From Pseudoscleropodium purum (taxonomy: Eukaryota > Streptophyta > Bryopsida > Hypnales > Brachytheciaceae): a stretch of DNA of 64,000 nucleotides. Below, in pieces: positions 38,040 to 48,480 of the stretch. Location: assembly GCA_963969395.1 (NCBI GenBank), contig OZ017800.1, positions 20,864,479 to 20,928,478 of the forward strand, in the 5' to 3' direction. A program made the position numbers and the translations under genes. The notes beneath the pieces are model-generated. The model was not told the DNA's origin. It did not search any database and was given only the letters and a program-made list of their open reading frames with translations. The number at the start of each line of letters is the position of its first letter. Position 1 is the stretch's first letter.

Positions 38040-39945
38040 ACCATAAATTAACATCTCCCTATATTGTGTTGCACATTGTTTGCCAAGAATTTTAGAAATT
38101 TCCACCATGTAGATTGCATGATATTAGCATTTGAAGCGACAAAAATCATTTTTTTGGCTTTACAAAGAACTAGGCAGTTGCACTTTACAAGGTCACATTC
38201 ATATAAAAAAAATGTTCAAAATGGTGGTACTTCTTTGGATTCAGTCTTCAAGGCATATTGACTACATGCTTGAAATTTTTTAGATAATTTGAAATTATAC
38301 AACATATAGGAAAAAAATAATAAATAGAAAAATGCATAAAATGATTCAAAATACTAAATTGTTAACAAGTTATTTATGGAATTGAAAAATGCCAATCCCA
38401 ATGGTTGTAATGTTGTAATAAGCAATCTTTACCTAAAATTTTCATTTTTTCCAAAATTATTGAAAATTGAGTTCAATATAAGACTTCAAAGTTTATTTTG
38501 GAGTTGAGAATCCATAGCTCTCTACAAACTAAAACACCTCATAACTTTTGCCTCATTGATCAAAATGGAATGATTCAAAGCTTTCTTTGTATATATAAAT
38601 CTAGAAAATGAATTTCAAATTTGGATTTTAAAAGAAAAAAAATCAAATTTATCTAACTACCCAAATTGAAAAACAAACTACATATTAGGCCATAACTTTT
38701 GACTCATATTTTCAAATGACTTGAAATTTAGTGCACATGAAAGATAATCCTTGTCCACACTTTCTATTAAAATTTGGGCTAAAAATATTAAAATCTCTAG
38801 TTACAGACACATGCCCAAAATTTCTGTATTGCCAAAAAATGCAACTTAGTCCTTTAGGAGTTAAGACCTTTCTAATGGTATATGACACACACCAAATTTT
38901 GTCAAAATTGTAATTGAAAAACAAAAACAAAAAATTTGTAGTTGTTTTGGAACTATGTTGAATGATGGTAAAAAAAAAACATTTGATTTCCATTGTAGTT
39001 TTTCTTACCAACATTTTTGTTGTTGTGCTAACTCATGGATTGAAAAATTATAATGTGAAGTGAGAAAAAATGGCTATGGGCAATTTTATTAATCCCAAAT
39101 TCCCATTGTCCCTTGGGGGGACAAATCAAATTTCAGGCAGGTTCCTATGATCTCAATTTTTGGTAAATTTTATTGAAACTTTTTCGTAAGATAAAAAAAT
39201 TAATTATCTACATGGGAATATAATTTTTTATTTCAATTGGTGCCCAGGAGCAAAAGTTATACCACAAAAAGTTGGAAATTGAACTCAGCAGGCAACACAA
39301 AAAAATTGCAAAAAATCAAAATTAATTTTAATTTTTTCCCCTTCAAATTTTTTATTTTTGTCTATATATGAAGCTTTGATTCATTCTATTTGGACTAATA
39401 ATGAGAAAGTTAAAGACAATTTTGTTTTTCAAACAATTTTAGCATCTTCTTGAAAAAATAATTTGCAAGGTTCATTTTTTAATGCAATTTTCACAATTTT
39501 TCACAATATTTTTTGAGAATGTTGTATTTGATTGCTAAAACAATCTCACCATTGGGATTATTGTTTTTCAATCCCATCTTGGAGTTATTAATGATTTAGT
39601 TTTTTTTCCAATCTTGAATCTACTTTTACTTAGCATTTTTTTAAAGAATGAAAATCAAGTGTTTCTTTTTTAAAAAAAATTTCCTATACTTTCAACTTAA
39701 TTATTTAACATCAAAAAAAATTTAATTCAAATTTTTTAGTGCAAAAAAAATTCATAATTGGCGGTCAAAGTCTTTTGAAATTGTAGGCCAGTGTTCAAAA
39801 AAACTTTCTTTTTCAACTTTGAATGCTAATATCTTCCAATCTATATTGTCAAACTTCATGAAAATTTTACCATGTATGCTAAAAACAAGTAAAGTACAAG
39901 ATCCTATAGTTAGATTCTAAAAAAATGATTTTTTTGTTTTCTTAG
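38040..39945. mobile_element. Large TIR element, copy 3
   Basis: The left part (about 38070-38870) matches the arms of copies 1 and 2, including GTAGATTGCATGATATTAGC near 38106. The right part (39085-39940) matches 18200-19060 of copy 2. The right end carries AATGCTAATATCTTCCAATC (near 39821), the inverted counterpart of the left end. At 1.9 kb it is the shortest of the three. It carries no ORF beyond 100 codons and lies directly after the motif island. Confidence 0.65.
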
Positions 39946-42180
39946 GTGAATGCAACAAAAACGGCAGTTTTGAGTGGTTTTTGACAAAAAAAATGGCCTT
40001 GGGAATTTAGGGGTTAAAATGGCGGTATTCCGAACCCCATTAGTACAGTGCTTTCTACTACACGAGGCCACGAAACATTGCCATATGTGCGCATGGAAGG
40101 CATAGGCATGTCAAACCACTTATAAAACCAACAGAATTCACGATTTTGCCACCTTTTTTTTTTCAAAAACAATCCCATTTTTGCTTGAGATTTTTAGCCT
40201 TCCGCCAAAATAGTTTCTTGCAATTTTACCAAAATATCGCCATTTTTACGAAATTTCCTATGGATCCTTTTCATTCTAGCAATAAGGGATTAGTAGACTT
40301 CACGGTCGTTTTAGATTAAAAAACTTTCTCTATACAAAAATGCGGATTTACACCATTCAATGATATATTTTGTTAGGTGCATTCATACAAAATTTCAAAA
40401 GCAAGTAAGATATCTACCTTACTCTAAATCACCTTGCAATATTAGGAAGACTAGTGATCCACCAAATCACTAGCCATTTTTTGATGATTTTTTGTGAATA
40501 GTGGGTGGTGGTTTTTGAAATCCAAATAGTGTATATATGGAGCCAAACATTTTGAATATGTGGAAAAATATTTAAAATCTTTGACTTCACAAATTACCAG
40601 ATTATAAAGCTTGAAATTAGAAGAAAATGTTTCCTTTCTTCAAAACTACCCTATAATAGCTAATAAAGTTTAACTTCTCTTACTATAGAATATAATTTGA
40701 AAACTAAAATTATTTTTTGGACAATTTTCAGCTATATTATATTAATTATATACATACCAAATTTTTGAAGGCAATAAGTTTTTAGCAAAAGATGCCTAAG
40801 AGACATGGGGAAATCAATTCTTTGTAATTTAGCAAACTATGTATATTAATGGGGTATTTAAAAAAAACTATATAATTAGCAAACTTATGAAATATTCTAA
40901 TGAATTTATAAATATTTGAGTATGTTTCAAGAATATTATACAAATGTTTTTGTAAAGAATTTATCTAGGATTTATCTATCCCTATTTTTTTTTTAAATTT
41001 ATACAAATTCTCATTTTTATTGAATTGAACAACCCCCTATCTTTTAACTCATGTATTTTTCCAAGTAAATGCAAGTGAACATCCTAGGTTGAAGATACTT
41101 AAATTTTCCAAATTTTTTGACGCAATATAAACTTTTATCTAGACAACCAATTATAATTTGTCTTTCCTTAAACCCAATTATAATTTGACTTTGTAGCAAC
41201 GTATTCAAACATTCAATTGTCTGTTCAATGGACAATTGTCCTTACAAGATTAAGATATTGCACTTTGATGTTGCACAATATAACCATATTTTCCAAAAAA
41301 AATATAATTCCACTTTCATTCCTTCTCAATTGACCAAATAGTTCTTAGAGCAATAATTTGTAGTGTCTCTACATATGACAATGAAGTCACACACTATGTT
41401 GCTCATTGTAGACATATTAGGTATTTGTACCTTGTCACATTTGTATGTAACTTGTAACAACATAGAGAGAGAGACAATAAAAGCTAATGAATTGTGATTT
41501 TGCAAACATGTATTTCTTAGGATTTGATGACAAAACTAAGAAATGATGAGATATCATGGAGTATAGTAAAATAGAAGATGTGATACTTGACATACTAATT
41601 GAATATCATTGGTCAATACTCTTTCTATATTAAAAAAATATGGAAAAAATAGATACTTAGCTTTCCCTTCTTGTCAAACTAAAAGCAATCCAAAAGTTTA
41701 AATTTATAGTTAATTTTTTTTCCAAGGATCATAGAAATTTATCTACTTTCATTAGAAGATTTTTGGGGGTTGTAGACCAATTTCAAGGCCATCTTCATCA
41801 CTAATCCTCCGGCAGCCCATGAATGGGCACTGTCAGGTTTTTTTATTTTTTTATTTTCGAAAAAAAAATTAATGAAAAAATGAAATAAAGCTGAAAAAAA
41901 ATTCTTTTCTTTTTAAAAAAAAATATTTTTTAAGAACGTGGCAATCATTGTACCAAGTCAAGCAATTGGTGTAGGGAGTTTCCAAAGTTTGAAAACCTCA
42001 AGGAACTTGCAGCCCTCCAAAGTAGTTGAATATCTTCTAATGACTTTTCAAATTTTGATTCCCAAGTTGATTTTGTTATGTTTTTTTTAATTCCCAAATT
42101 TGACCAACTTTATATACATGGAAGTCCAACCGTTGAATCCAACAACAACTTCATGAAGTATCTCCACAAATTGGATGACT
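39946..42180. other. Intergenic AT-rich sequence, no gene seen
   Basis: Low-complexity sequence. A small cluster at 41150-41245 repeats the island motif in looser form (AATTTGTCT, AATTTGACT, CAATTGTCTG, GACAATTGTCC). A short perfect palindrome, GCCCATGAATGGGC, lies near 41815. Confidence 0.5.
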
Positions 42181-42549
42181 TTCATCCAAGCAATGAGTAA
42201 TGAGAAAGAAAACCGAATTCCAAACTTACCGACCTTGGAGAATTGGAAATAAAGTAACAGGTGTCAAGTGGGCAGAAGCTCCCAAGAAAGGCAGTATTTG
42301 GATTTTGGAGAATCATGTCACGCTGCACGAGGGGTCTGCGAAAGTCTTCTTCGCGTTGCCTCAGTAGTCTGCGCACGCGCAACGCTACATTCGCGTCCGG
42401 AAACAAAGGAAGAAGTCTTCCGCCGCTACCGCTATTCCCGCTTACGTTGCGGTCCACCCTTCTTTTACATTTGCAAGGATGGTTATGTGTCCCATAATGT
42501 ACTAGTCTCTCTCTAAGAATACTCCTCCATCGCACTCAGTCTTGCACCG

Positions 42550-43146
42550 ATTTCGAAGTTTTCGAGGTTTCCTTGCCGTGTTCAAGGTGTGCTTGCTGTT
42601 TCACGATTTGGGTGCGGCGTTGGGTGTTTCCAGATACCAATTCCATGCGCTGAGTGTGGGGAATCTGCAGGATTAGTATCTTGCGCGTTTGCAGCCATTT
42701 CTGGCCCTGCACATGAATTCTGATCGAATGGGGTAGCTTGCGAGCTTCGAACGAGAATGGCCACGTCGTGATTCGAATCTTCATTTATTGCAAGGGCGAG
42801 CGATGAGGGTGGAGGTCGGTGATCAAATTAGGGATTGCCAGGGTTCGCGGTTTCAGCGACGAAACTTTGTGTGTGTCTAAATCCAAGCTTGCACGATTCT
42901 GAGTCTGAGGATTCAATCTCGTAGCGAAGTACGAGGTCTCGAGGGTGAAAGTTGGGTATCAAATTTGGCAAAAGTGGGTGATTTGGGTTTTACAGACACG
43001 ATTCCACGACGAGGCTCTGTTTTCTGGTTCCAAATCCATGCGCAGGCGATTCCGAGCTCGAGAATTGAATCTCACGGTCTCAGAGTAGTCCTGGAGCTTT
43101 GGGAAATTGCAACTAGCAGTGTGAATCGCCTGATACCGTTGTAGCG
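42550..43146 (+). promoter_or_regulatory. Leader or proximal promoter of the TMEM45 gene, internally repeated
   Basis: GC-richer sequence immediately precedes the TMEM45 start. Two diverged copies of a roughly 150-bp block are visible: TCAAATTAGGG, CTAAATCCAAGC and GATTCAATCTCG at about 42820-42925, against TCAAATTTGGC, CCAAATCCATGCG and AATTGAATCTCACG at about 42958-43075. A weaker third copy lies near 42590-42690. Several upstream ATGs and open frames exist on both strands, but none looks conserved. Confidence 0.45.
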
Positions 43147-45190
43147 ATGGGTTGGTTTCTGCCGAGTCATGTGGACCAGGGCTTCATCTTCGGTTTACTC
43201 GGAGCTTGGCACATGTACAACACGCTACACAACTACGTCCGCTCCCCATCTCTCTTCAAATCCGCCACCTGGTTCCCTGCTGACGGGCGTCTCCTCACAA
43301 ACCCGCGCTTCCGCTGCCTCGAGCTTTGGGTGCTCCTCTCTATCATCATAATTTTCATAATCAAGCAGCTGTCGCGCGCCACGGACGACCTCGCGGCGGG
43401 CGTGATTAAGACGGAGCATCTGGGACGCTTCCAGCATGTCACATTCGCGCTCTTCTTCCTCGTTTATGCTATCACGGGGCTGGTCTCTGAGTACACAAAT
43501 TTGCTGGAGCTGCCGACGGGCGCGCTCCATTGCACGTTTACTTCCGGGTTTCTGATGGAGCTCGTGGTGTTTCATTTTGGGCACCACCCTGGGGATGATG
43601 TGGAGAGCTTCGTGCACATGTTGATGCAGCTCATTCTGGTGTTTTTGGTGGGGCTCATGTTTCTGGAGGTGTTGTGGCCGAGGAGTATACTGGTGTCAGT
43701 GGCGAGGTGTATGATGCTGATTTTCAAAGGGACGTGGTTTGCACAAATCGGGTTTATGTTGCATTATAAGTCGTTCGTGCCGGAGGGGTGTTTCACGGAT
43801 GATGAGCATGAGTATCCCGAGTGCCCGACGCACGACACGCTCATGCGAGCGAAGTCGCTGCAGGTCAGTGTCGTAACTATTTCCTAAGGTTTTGCAGAAT
43901 CATCTGCTTTCTGCACATATCGTACACATGCCTGTAACCGGACACTTTCAATAACCGGACAGCTCGATCACCAGGCACTCCACTTTGAAGAAAAAGGTAA
44001 ATTGTGATGTACCATGGAATTCGAACTGTCCGGTGAAGGGCATTTGTGTCTTCTCTTAACAGCTACAAATCTATGTGAACTCAAATTGAGAAAGGTCACA
44101 ACGTTTTCAACAACAAAACCTTAATTTTCTTGTTGTACTTGGGAGTCGACTCCATTAGTATTCACCGTTTTCCAAAATTGTAAGATTTCAGTACGACTCA
44201 CAGACTAAGAATCTAGTGCTAAAGCCATATGTAACCGGTCATTGGCGTGTGTACGATAGTCATTTGACAATTGGGTAAATTCGAAAATGAAGGAATGCAC
44301 TGTGGAACATCGGGTGACTCTGTGGGAGCACTAAGCTTACAAAACATTGACAAATTTTAAAATCAGTTTACGTCACGCTTGGAAATTCAATTAAATGAAT
44401 GGCAATTTCACGGTTGATTGCTGCTGGTCGTTGTCCCAGCGAGTAGCTAGGGTTTTGCAAAATCACTTGGGTTTTGCCCAGTCATTTGGCAAAATCCCAG
44501 AAATGGGGGAATAGTTGTGAAACATTGGGTGCTCCTGTTCCGTACATTTCAAATTACTCACATTTTCAGAACCAATTTGTGTTTAAGTTTAGAAAATTCA
44601 ATTGGCAGAATTGCATTTTCAGTGTTGATTGCTGCAGGTCAGTGTCCCAACAAGAACCTAGAGATTTGCAGAGCCACTTGGTCTCTATCCATGCTCATTC
44701 GATAATTCGGGAAAATCCTCCCAAATGGGGGAATGTCCAGTGGAGCATTGAGTGTCCCAGTTGCGCACACATCGAAACTATGGACAATTCTCAATAACAA
44801 TAATACACCTAAACTTAGGCTGACTGGGTTGCTTGCTTGCTTCAGGTGCTCATCTTCAACTGGCAGCTTCTGTGCATCCTGGTCTCCACTTTAGTCAGCT
44901 ACGGCTTGATCCACCACGAGTTGCGTGCGAAGCCGGTGTCTTCCACGCCTCGACCCCTCCTTCCGAGCGCGCTGACCCCCCGAGGAAGAGCCAGCGCGCT
45001 CGCTCCGCGGGTCCGCGATAAGGAGCCGTCGGTGTATTTCCAGGTGCCGGACGAGGTGGAAGGCGAGCACAGCAGCGGCGACTCCGACGGCGAGAGCGAG
45101 GTGGATGCGCACGGCACCTCCGTCAAGAAGGCGCTGTCTCGACGCATGAGCAGTCGCAACGCGCGCGGCGACGCGCAAGGCATCGAGTGA
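43147..45190 (+). CDS. TMEM45/DUF716 family multi-pass membrane protein
   Basis: Exon 1 (43147-43863) and exon 2 (44846-45190) join in phase (AGTCGCTGCAG|GTCAGTG ... CTTCAG|GTGCTC) to give 353 aa. The protein has about seven hydrophobic segments. Family motifs are the N-terminal GAWHMYNTLHNYV (19-31), the His-rich VVFHFGHHPGDDVESFVHML (140-159), and GTWFAQIGFML (195-205). Membrane segments continue into exon 2 (NWQLLCILVSTLVSYGL). The C-terminus (about residue 270 on) is a hydrophilic Ser/Asp/Arg-rich cytosolic tail that the family does not generally conserve. Plant and animal members lie in endomembranes; the biochemical function is not settled. The 982-bp intron contains duplicated copies of its own donor region. 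Confidence 0.92.
43855..44850 (+). repeat. Three diverged tandem copies inside the TMEM45 intron
   Basis: The true donor context GCTGCAGGTCAGTGTC at 43857 recurs as GCTGCTGGTCGTTGTCCC near 44422 and GCTGCAGGTCAGTGTCCC near 44632. Each copy continues with similar sequence: GGTTTTGCAGAATCA, GGTTTTGCAAAATCACTTGG and GATTTGCAGAGCCACTTGG. A later unit (TGTGGAACATCGGGTG, TGTGAAACATTGGGTG, AGTGGAGCATTGAGTG) also recurs three times. Confidence 0.75.
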
Positions 45191-45782
45191 CGCCGGTAGT
45201 GCATTCTGCGAAGGTAACTTCAATTCGACACTTGTTATGGACACTGTCACGCGCAATTCCTTCTTTGCAATTCTGAAGGAATTTGAACTTCCATCTTTGT
45301 TAGAATAATTATAGTATTCACCTCAATTTCATCGAATTGGTTGTGAAGAGTGCGTGGTTTTTTTTGAAGACTCAATGAACTTTGGGGTGCTGAGGGGTTT
45401 GCTGGTGGAAATGCAACACAACTAAGAGCTTTATTCACTTTGATTCTTAAAATCCTCATAAAGTTATTTAGTATTGTTGGATGTTCCCGTCGGTCAACTC
45501 CAACTGCCAGAACATTATGCCAGTATCAGTTGGCAAAATTTCAATGAGGTTAAGCATGTAGAAGAAATTGGCATTTCCATGTGGACGTAAGTAGGAAAGT
45601 AAAGCGGATTTCAACAGTGAAAGGGAGTCTTGTTGTCAGACGTTTTGAGGGATTGTCAGTCTTCTTGCATGGATAAAAAACTAACTCCTTACTTCCACTG
45701 TAGAATGTTGTTATGTTGATATTTTGCATTGCAATTTGATCAGTGTCTCAATTAGAGACTGCTACCTTAGGTTTGCAACCTG

Positions 45783-45802
45783 AAACCCTAAACCCTAAAC
45801 CC
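45783..45802 (+). promoter_or_regulatory. Telo-box / interstitial telomeric repeat
   Basis: AAACCCTAAACCCTAAACCC is nearly three units of the plant telomere repeat. Short telo-boxes like this occur in plant promoters of translation and growth genes and recruit telobox-binding proteins. Here no start codon lies close downstream, so it may simply be an interstitial telomere scar. Confidence 0.6.
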
Positions 45803-45943
45803 AGTGATGTTGTTGTCAAGTTTGCAGTTGCCAAAGTCACAAGGAGAGCGACGACAAATTCCAGTGAAGAACTGGCAGTGAATTCAGTTCGAGTAGCTTG
45901 AATCTTCCTTGATAAGTGAGGGCGTGAGTTTAATTTACAAGCT

Positions 45944-46080
45944 ACACTCAACGCTCTCTAATGACACTCTGTAGTTGCACAGTACATGGAATTGTTTAGT
46001 ATGATACTGTCACACGACTGAGTGTGTTTTAGAAGTGCCATTTGTCCTCTCAAGGCAGTGTCATTAGAGAGGATTGAGTG
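45944..46080. repeat. Short inverted-repeat element, about 137 bp
   Basis: CACTCAACGCTCTCTAATGA near 45945 is matched in reverse complement by TCATTAGAGAGGATTGAGTG near 46061. The arms are about 24 bp and the loop about 90 bp. It is a MITE-like fragment. Confidence 0.6.
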
Positions 46081-47619
46081 AGTGAAGCAGTTGCTGCCAC
46101 AACAGGTGAGGATATGAGTCGTATACAGCAGAAATAGTGTTCTATAGGATATGAAAGGCGATGGAGTTTTATCTGAAGCATGGAAGACTGTACTGTAATT
46201 TTATAAAATCCAAAGAGCGATGAAACCAACCCCGAGGACCCCTTTTCATAGATTCCACATTAACCTCTAAAGTACCCAGGCACTTTTGAGGGCAATGAGA
46301 AAGAAATGAATTTTTTATTTTATTTTTTGAAATTCAACTTTACAAACTTGTACTGTGGGACTACTTTTTTCTACAATTGCACTCTATATTATGATAGTTA
46401 AATACCTACCAAATTACAGAGGAAGAAGAGGAATTTGCACATCTTGTTTAAAGCCACCCACCTTGCCAAGAAAACTTTGAGCAACATAACCTTTGACCAA
46501 AGCATCTAATGAAAAAAACATATATTTTCAACAAGGCAAGACATGTTGACTCCTTGTGTCAAAATTTCAAAAAGACTTGTTCAAAATTGACTTTGTAGGA
46601 ACTTTCAATTGGGTATTCGATGACAATTGGTTATTCAATGACCTCTTGGTCTTTTAGAAGTGGGATGGATGCACGGCCTAGCAACTGTTTTATTGCAAAT
46701 CCTACTCGTTGCACTGTTTAGGGTTTGTGATTTATGAAAGTCTTCATATGCGGGAATCTTCAAAGTATGGGGTGTGGAGGAAGAAACACTCGGGGCTACA
46801 GACCAATGCAGAGTTTCCTCCTCCAGATTCTAAGTCAGTACAAACCAACTCCACCTGTGTCTGATTTCTTGCAGGATCACTTGTACATACTCAAAGATGT
46901 CGAGCTCGTTGTGACTGAATCCCCAGTCCAATGAATTGATTATGACATTACTTCAATGAAAGTAAGCATACACAAAAACTCCAATACTTAACTGAGTGCA
47001 TATTAAACAACACACAGCAACACACAGGATGACTTGAGCATGAGTTGAGAAAGAGTACACTCAAGTTATAACTTTCATTATGCAAAACATGAATGTCGAC
47101 TGCTGTAATCTTGCAGGCTCTCAACACTGACATCACGTAATTAATGCGTGGCGTACTACTGGGACGGATTTTGAGTGAAAACTCAGGTGCCGAAAATCAG
47201 TTGGGTCAGGCCAAAGTTTGAATTTGAGTTGCTGCTTGGGATTCTACTCCGCGATTATTTCAACCACATTGAGCAACGATTGCATCCGGATAGGGAAGAC
47301 GAAGCGTACATTACCGAAAGAACCCCTAATTTGGTAGCAAACCCTAATAAATCTCCAATAGTCACCCCTATTTTCAACAACCTCACACATAGAGGGGCTT
47401 CGGGGCATTTCGTTGCAGGAAAGAGATCGACCTAAGTTCTTCTCCAACAGGGGAGAGAAACTGTATGTGTAGAGCTGAAATCCACCTCGACCGCCAGCAG
47501 CGGTAGTTTGAAGGCTCATCAACCGATCGAGCTTCAAGATTGACACATCGCATAGGGAAAGAAGCTGGAGCTGGATTTGCACAGCTGGTACTACTGGAGA
47601 GTGTGTCGACGTCGTCAAA

Positions 47620-48480
47620 TCAAGCTGTCACAAACACGCCTGAGGAAAGGGAGACGAGGAGAAGAAGAGCAAGCACCTGGAACTGAACCGATTTTGCATC
47701 GGCGCTAGAGTATCCATATGGAGAATAAACTGTGCCACTGCCACCACGGCCGCCACTGCCACCGCTGCTCGAACCACCGCCACCACCGTTACCACCGTCA
47801 CTATTCGAGCTGGCACTCTGATGGCCGTAATTCACATTGGTGACGGAGCCGCCGTTAGCAAGGCAATCCGGGACGTCGCTGGTGTCCAGCTGGTTGTAGG
47901 AGAGGTCCAAGTATTTCAGATCCTGAAGGTTGCACAATTTGCTGGGGATGTCACCCGTGAGGCTGTTGGCCTTGAGGTCCAGCGTTTGCAGGTGGCTGTT
48001 GCTGGCTATGCCGGACGGGATGTCGTCCTGGAGGTCGCAATTGTTGACAGTGAGGACCACCAAGCTGTCTGAGAACGAGCCCCATTGCGATGGGATCTTG
48101 GAGCTGAACTGGAGGTTCTTCAGCTTCAGAGTCTGCAAGTCTTTGAGCTTGGCCAACGTGTGGCCCGGCTTGCCGGAGTAGCTCTGGTTGCTTGAGACAT
48201 AGTCGGAGCCTGTGCTGGACGGCCCCTCCACGTCCAGCACTATAACGGCCCCGTCTTGACAGGTCACACCCTTCCAGGTGCAGCAGTCGCCACCGTTGTC
48301 CCAGCTGGAGAATACCGTGCCGCTGGGATCACTGAATGCGCTTCGAAAGTCTATCAAGGCTTCCCCTATGCTCGACGAGCATGTCGTCTCTGCGATGCAG
48401 CAGGTGAGAGCAGCTGCGAACGTGAGGATGACGAGACTAACGCAGCTCCGTGAAATTGTGCCATCTCTTGTTGCTGCCAT
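47620..48480 (-). CDS. Secreted LRR protein with probable GPI anchor signal
   Basis: An intronless 286-aa frame. A signal peptide covers residues 1-30 (LVILTFAAALTCCIA). An LRRNT-type cap follows at 34-75 (ALIDFRSAFSDPSG, then SSWDNGGDCCTWKGVTC with the usual paired cysteines). Four to five plant-specific LRRs (about 110-207) include LQTLDLKANSLTGDIPSKLC and LKYLDLSYNQL. A Gly/Ser-rich linker (222-250) leads to a C-terminal hydrophobic stretch (268-286, VLALLLLVSLSSGVFVTA) with no basic residues after it, the layout of a GPI-anchor signal rather than a kinase receptor. There is no kinase domain. A role in extracellular recognition, like polygalacturonase inhibitors or short receptor-like proteins, is inference. 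The minus-strand ATG at 48480 is the first good start before the signal peptide. Confidence 0.88.
   Translation of the reverse strand: MAATRDGTISRSCVSLVILTFAAALTCCIAETTCSSSIGEALIDFRSAFSDPSGTVFSSWDNGGDCCTWKGVTCQDGAVIVLDVEGPSSTGSDYVSSNQSYSGKPGHTLAKLKDLQTLKLKNLQFSSKIPSQWGSFSDSLVVLTVNNCDLQDDIPSGIASNSHLQTLDLKANSLTGDIPSKLCNLQDLKYLDLSYNQLDTSDVPDCLANGGSVTNVNYGHQSASSNSDGGNGGGGGSSSGGSGGRGGSGTVYSPYGYSSADAKSVQFQVLALLLLVSLSSGVFVTA

Larger units (their letters stand above)
45191..47619. other. Intergenic sequence between TMEM45 and the LRR gene
   Basis: No gene is confidently seen. Frames of 66-124 codons at 46734-47618 have no recognisable product; the one at 47244-47618 on the minus strand starts just past the LRR stop and is probably 3' flank. 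The region holds a telomere-like box and an inverted repeat, listed separately. Confidence 0.45.

Noticed and set aside
42182..42535. 117-codon minus-strand frame and 78-82-codon plus-strand frames
   Set aside because: Mutually overlapping frames in a GC-rich stretch upstream of TMEM45; more likely distal promoter or leader than coding.
43225..43617. 130-codon frame on the minus strand inside TMEM45 exon 1
   Set aside because: The plus strand encodes an unmistakable TMEM45 protein there; the antisense frame is Arg/Glu-rich, as expected of the reverse of hydrophobic codons.
44891..45256. 121-codon minus-strand frame over TMEM45 exon 2
   Set aside because: It is the antisense of the GC-rich Ser/Asp/Arg tail; the plus-strand reading joins exon 1 in phase.
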